DNA from: Candidatus Adiutrix sp.
GTDB taxonomy: Bacteria > Desulfobacterota > Desulfarculia > Adiutricales > Adiutricaceae
NCBI GenBank assembly: GCA_031285975.1
Contig: JAITVE010000183.1
Location: forward strand, 1 to 6,800
DNA: 6,800 nt
Direction of reading: 5' to 3'
Positions 6,668 through 6,800 of the stretch are shown one piece after another. Position 1 is the first letter of the stretch, and each line of letters starts with the position of its first letter. A program made the translations under genes and the position numbers. A model generated the notes under the pieces. It was not told the DNA's origin and made no database searches. It worked only from the letters and a program-made list of their open reading frames with translations.

Positions 6668-6800
6668 TCAGTTCCCCAGCAAGACGCCGATGGGCTTGAG
6701 CCCCTCGATGTTGTCGCAGGTGAATTTAATCATGGCCATAGCCGGGACGGCGATGAGCATCCCCACCGTGCCCCACAGCCAGCCCCACAGGAACAGGGCG
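6668..6800 (-). CDS. AI-2E/PerM-family transporter, C-terminal end only
   Basis: Only the last 43 codons are in the window; the gene continues past the right edge. The visible end includes LFLWGWLWGTVGMLIAVPAM, then a short polar stretch and GLKPIGVLLGN. This matches the last membrane segment and tail of the AI-2E transporter (PF01594-type, YdiK/PerM/TqsA) family: a G-W-x-W-G turn, G-x-L-I-A-V-P, then a tail with a conserved proline and a final LG. Family members are inner-membrane proteins of about 350 residues with roughly eight spans. Reported roles include autoinducer-2 export and ion/proton antiport, so the substrate cannot be told from here. The TGA stop precedes the ATG of the triple-repeat gene by two bases, and the last codons hold that gene's ribosome site. 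Confidence 0.85.
   Translation of the reverse strand, partial: ALFLWGWLWGTVGMLIAVPAMAMIKFTCDNIEGLKPIGVLLGN

Overview
The window is GC-rich, densely coding bacterial chromosome. It has Shine-Dalgarno-led genes, gaps mostly under 45 bases, and no mobile element, CRISPR array, tRNA or rRNA that I can see. The base composition, the short MetE-like protein and the gene mix suggest a high-GC Gram-negative such as a deltaproteobacterium (Desulfobacterota, perhaps Desulfovibrio-like). That is inference from overall impression; no marker gene settles it.

Left two thirds, plus strand: (i) a large gene, cut by the left edge, encoding a long coiled coil, one membrane-spanning segment and an unrecognised C-terminal domain of about 325 residues, probably periplasmic; (ii) a core-only MetE-like methyltransferase of 348 residues, keeping the zinc and homocysteine-site residues but lacking the N-terminal half of classical MetE; (iii) recN, a DNA repair ATPase of the SMC-like family, starting at GTG 8 bases after the previous stop. 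Spacings of 40 and 8 bases suggest one transcription unit, although the three functions are not obviously related.

Right third, minus strand, reading leftwards: the last 43 codons of an AI-2E/PerM-family membrane transporter; then, 2 bases on, a 144-residue helical protein of unknown function built from three copies of a roughly 48-residue unit; then, after a 116-base gap holding a plausible promoter, a metallo-beta-lactamase-fold hydrolase. The hydrolase gene converges on recN with only 8 bases between the stop codons.

I found no clear evidence of a new multi-gene system. The most worthwhile leads are the coiled-coil/membrane protein with its unassigned C-terminal domain, the MetE-like enzyme that appears to lack the histidine of folate-dependent MetE, and the triple-repeat protein coupled to the transporter.
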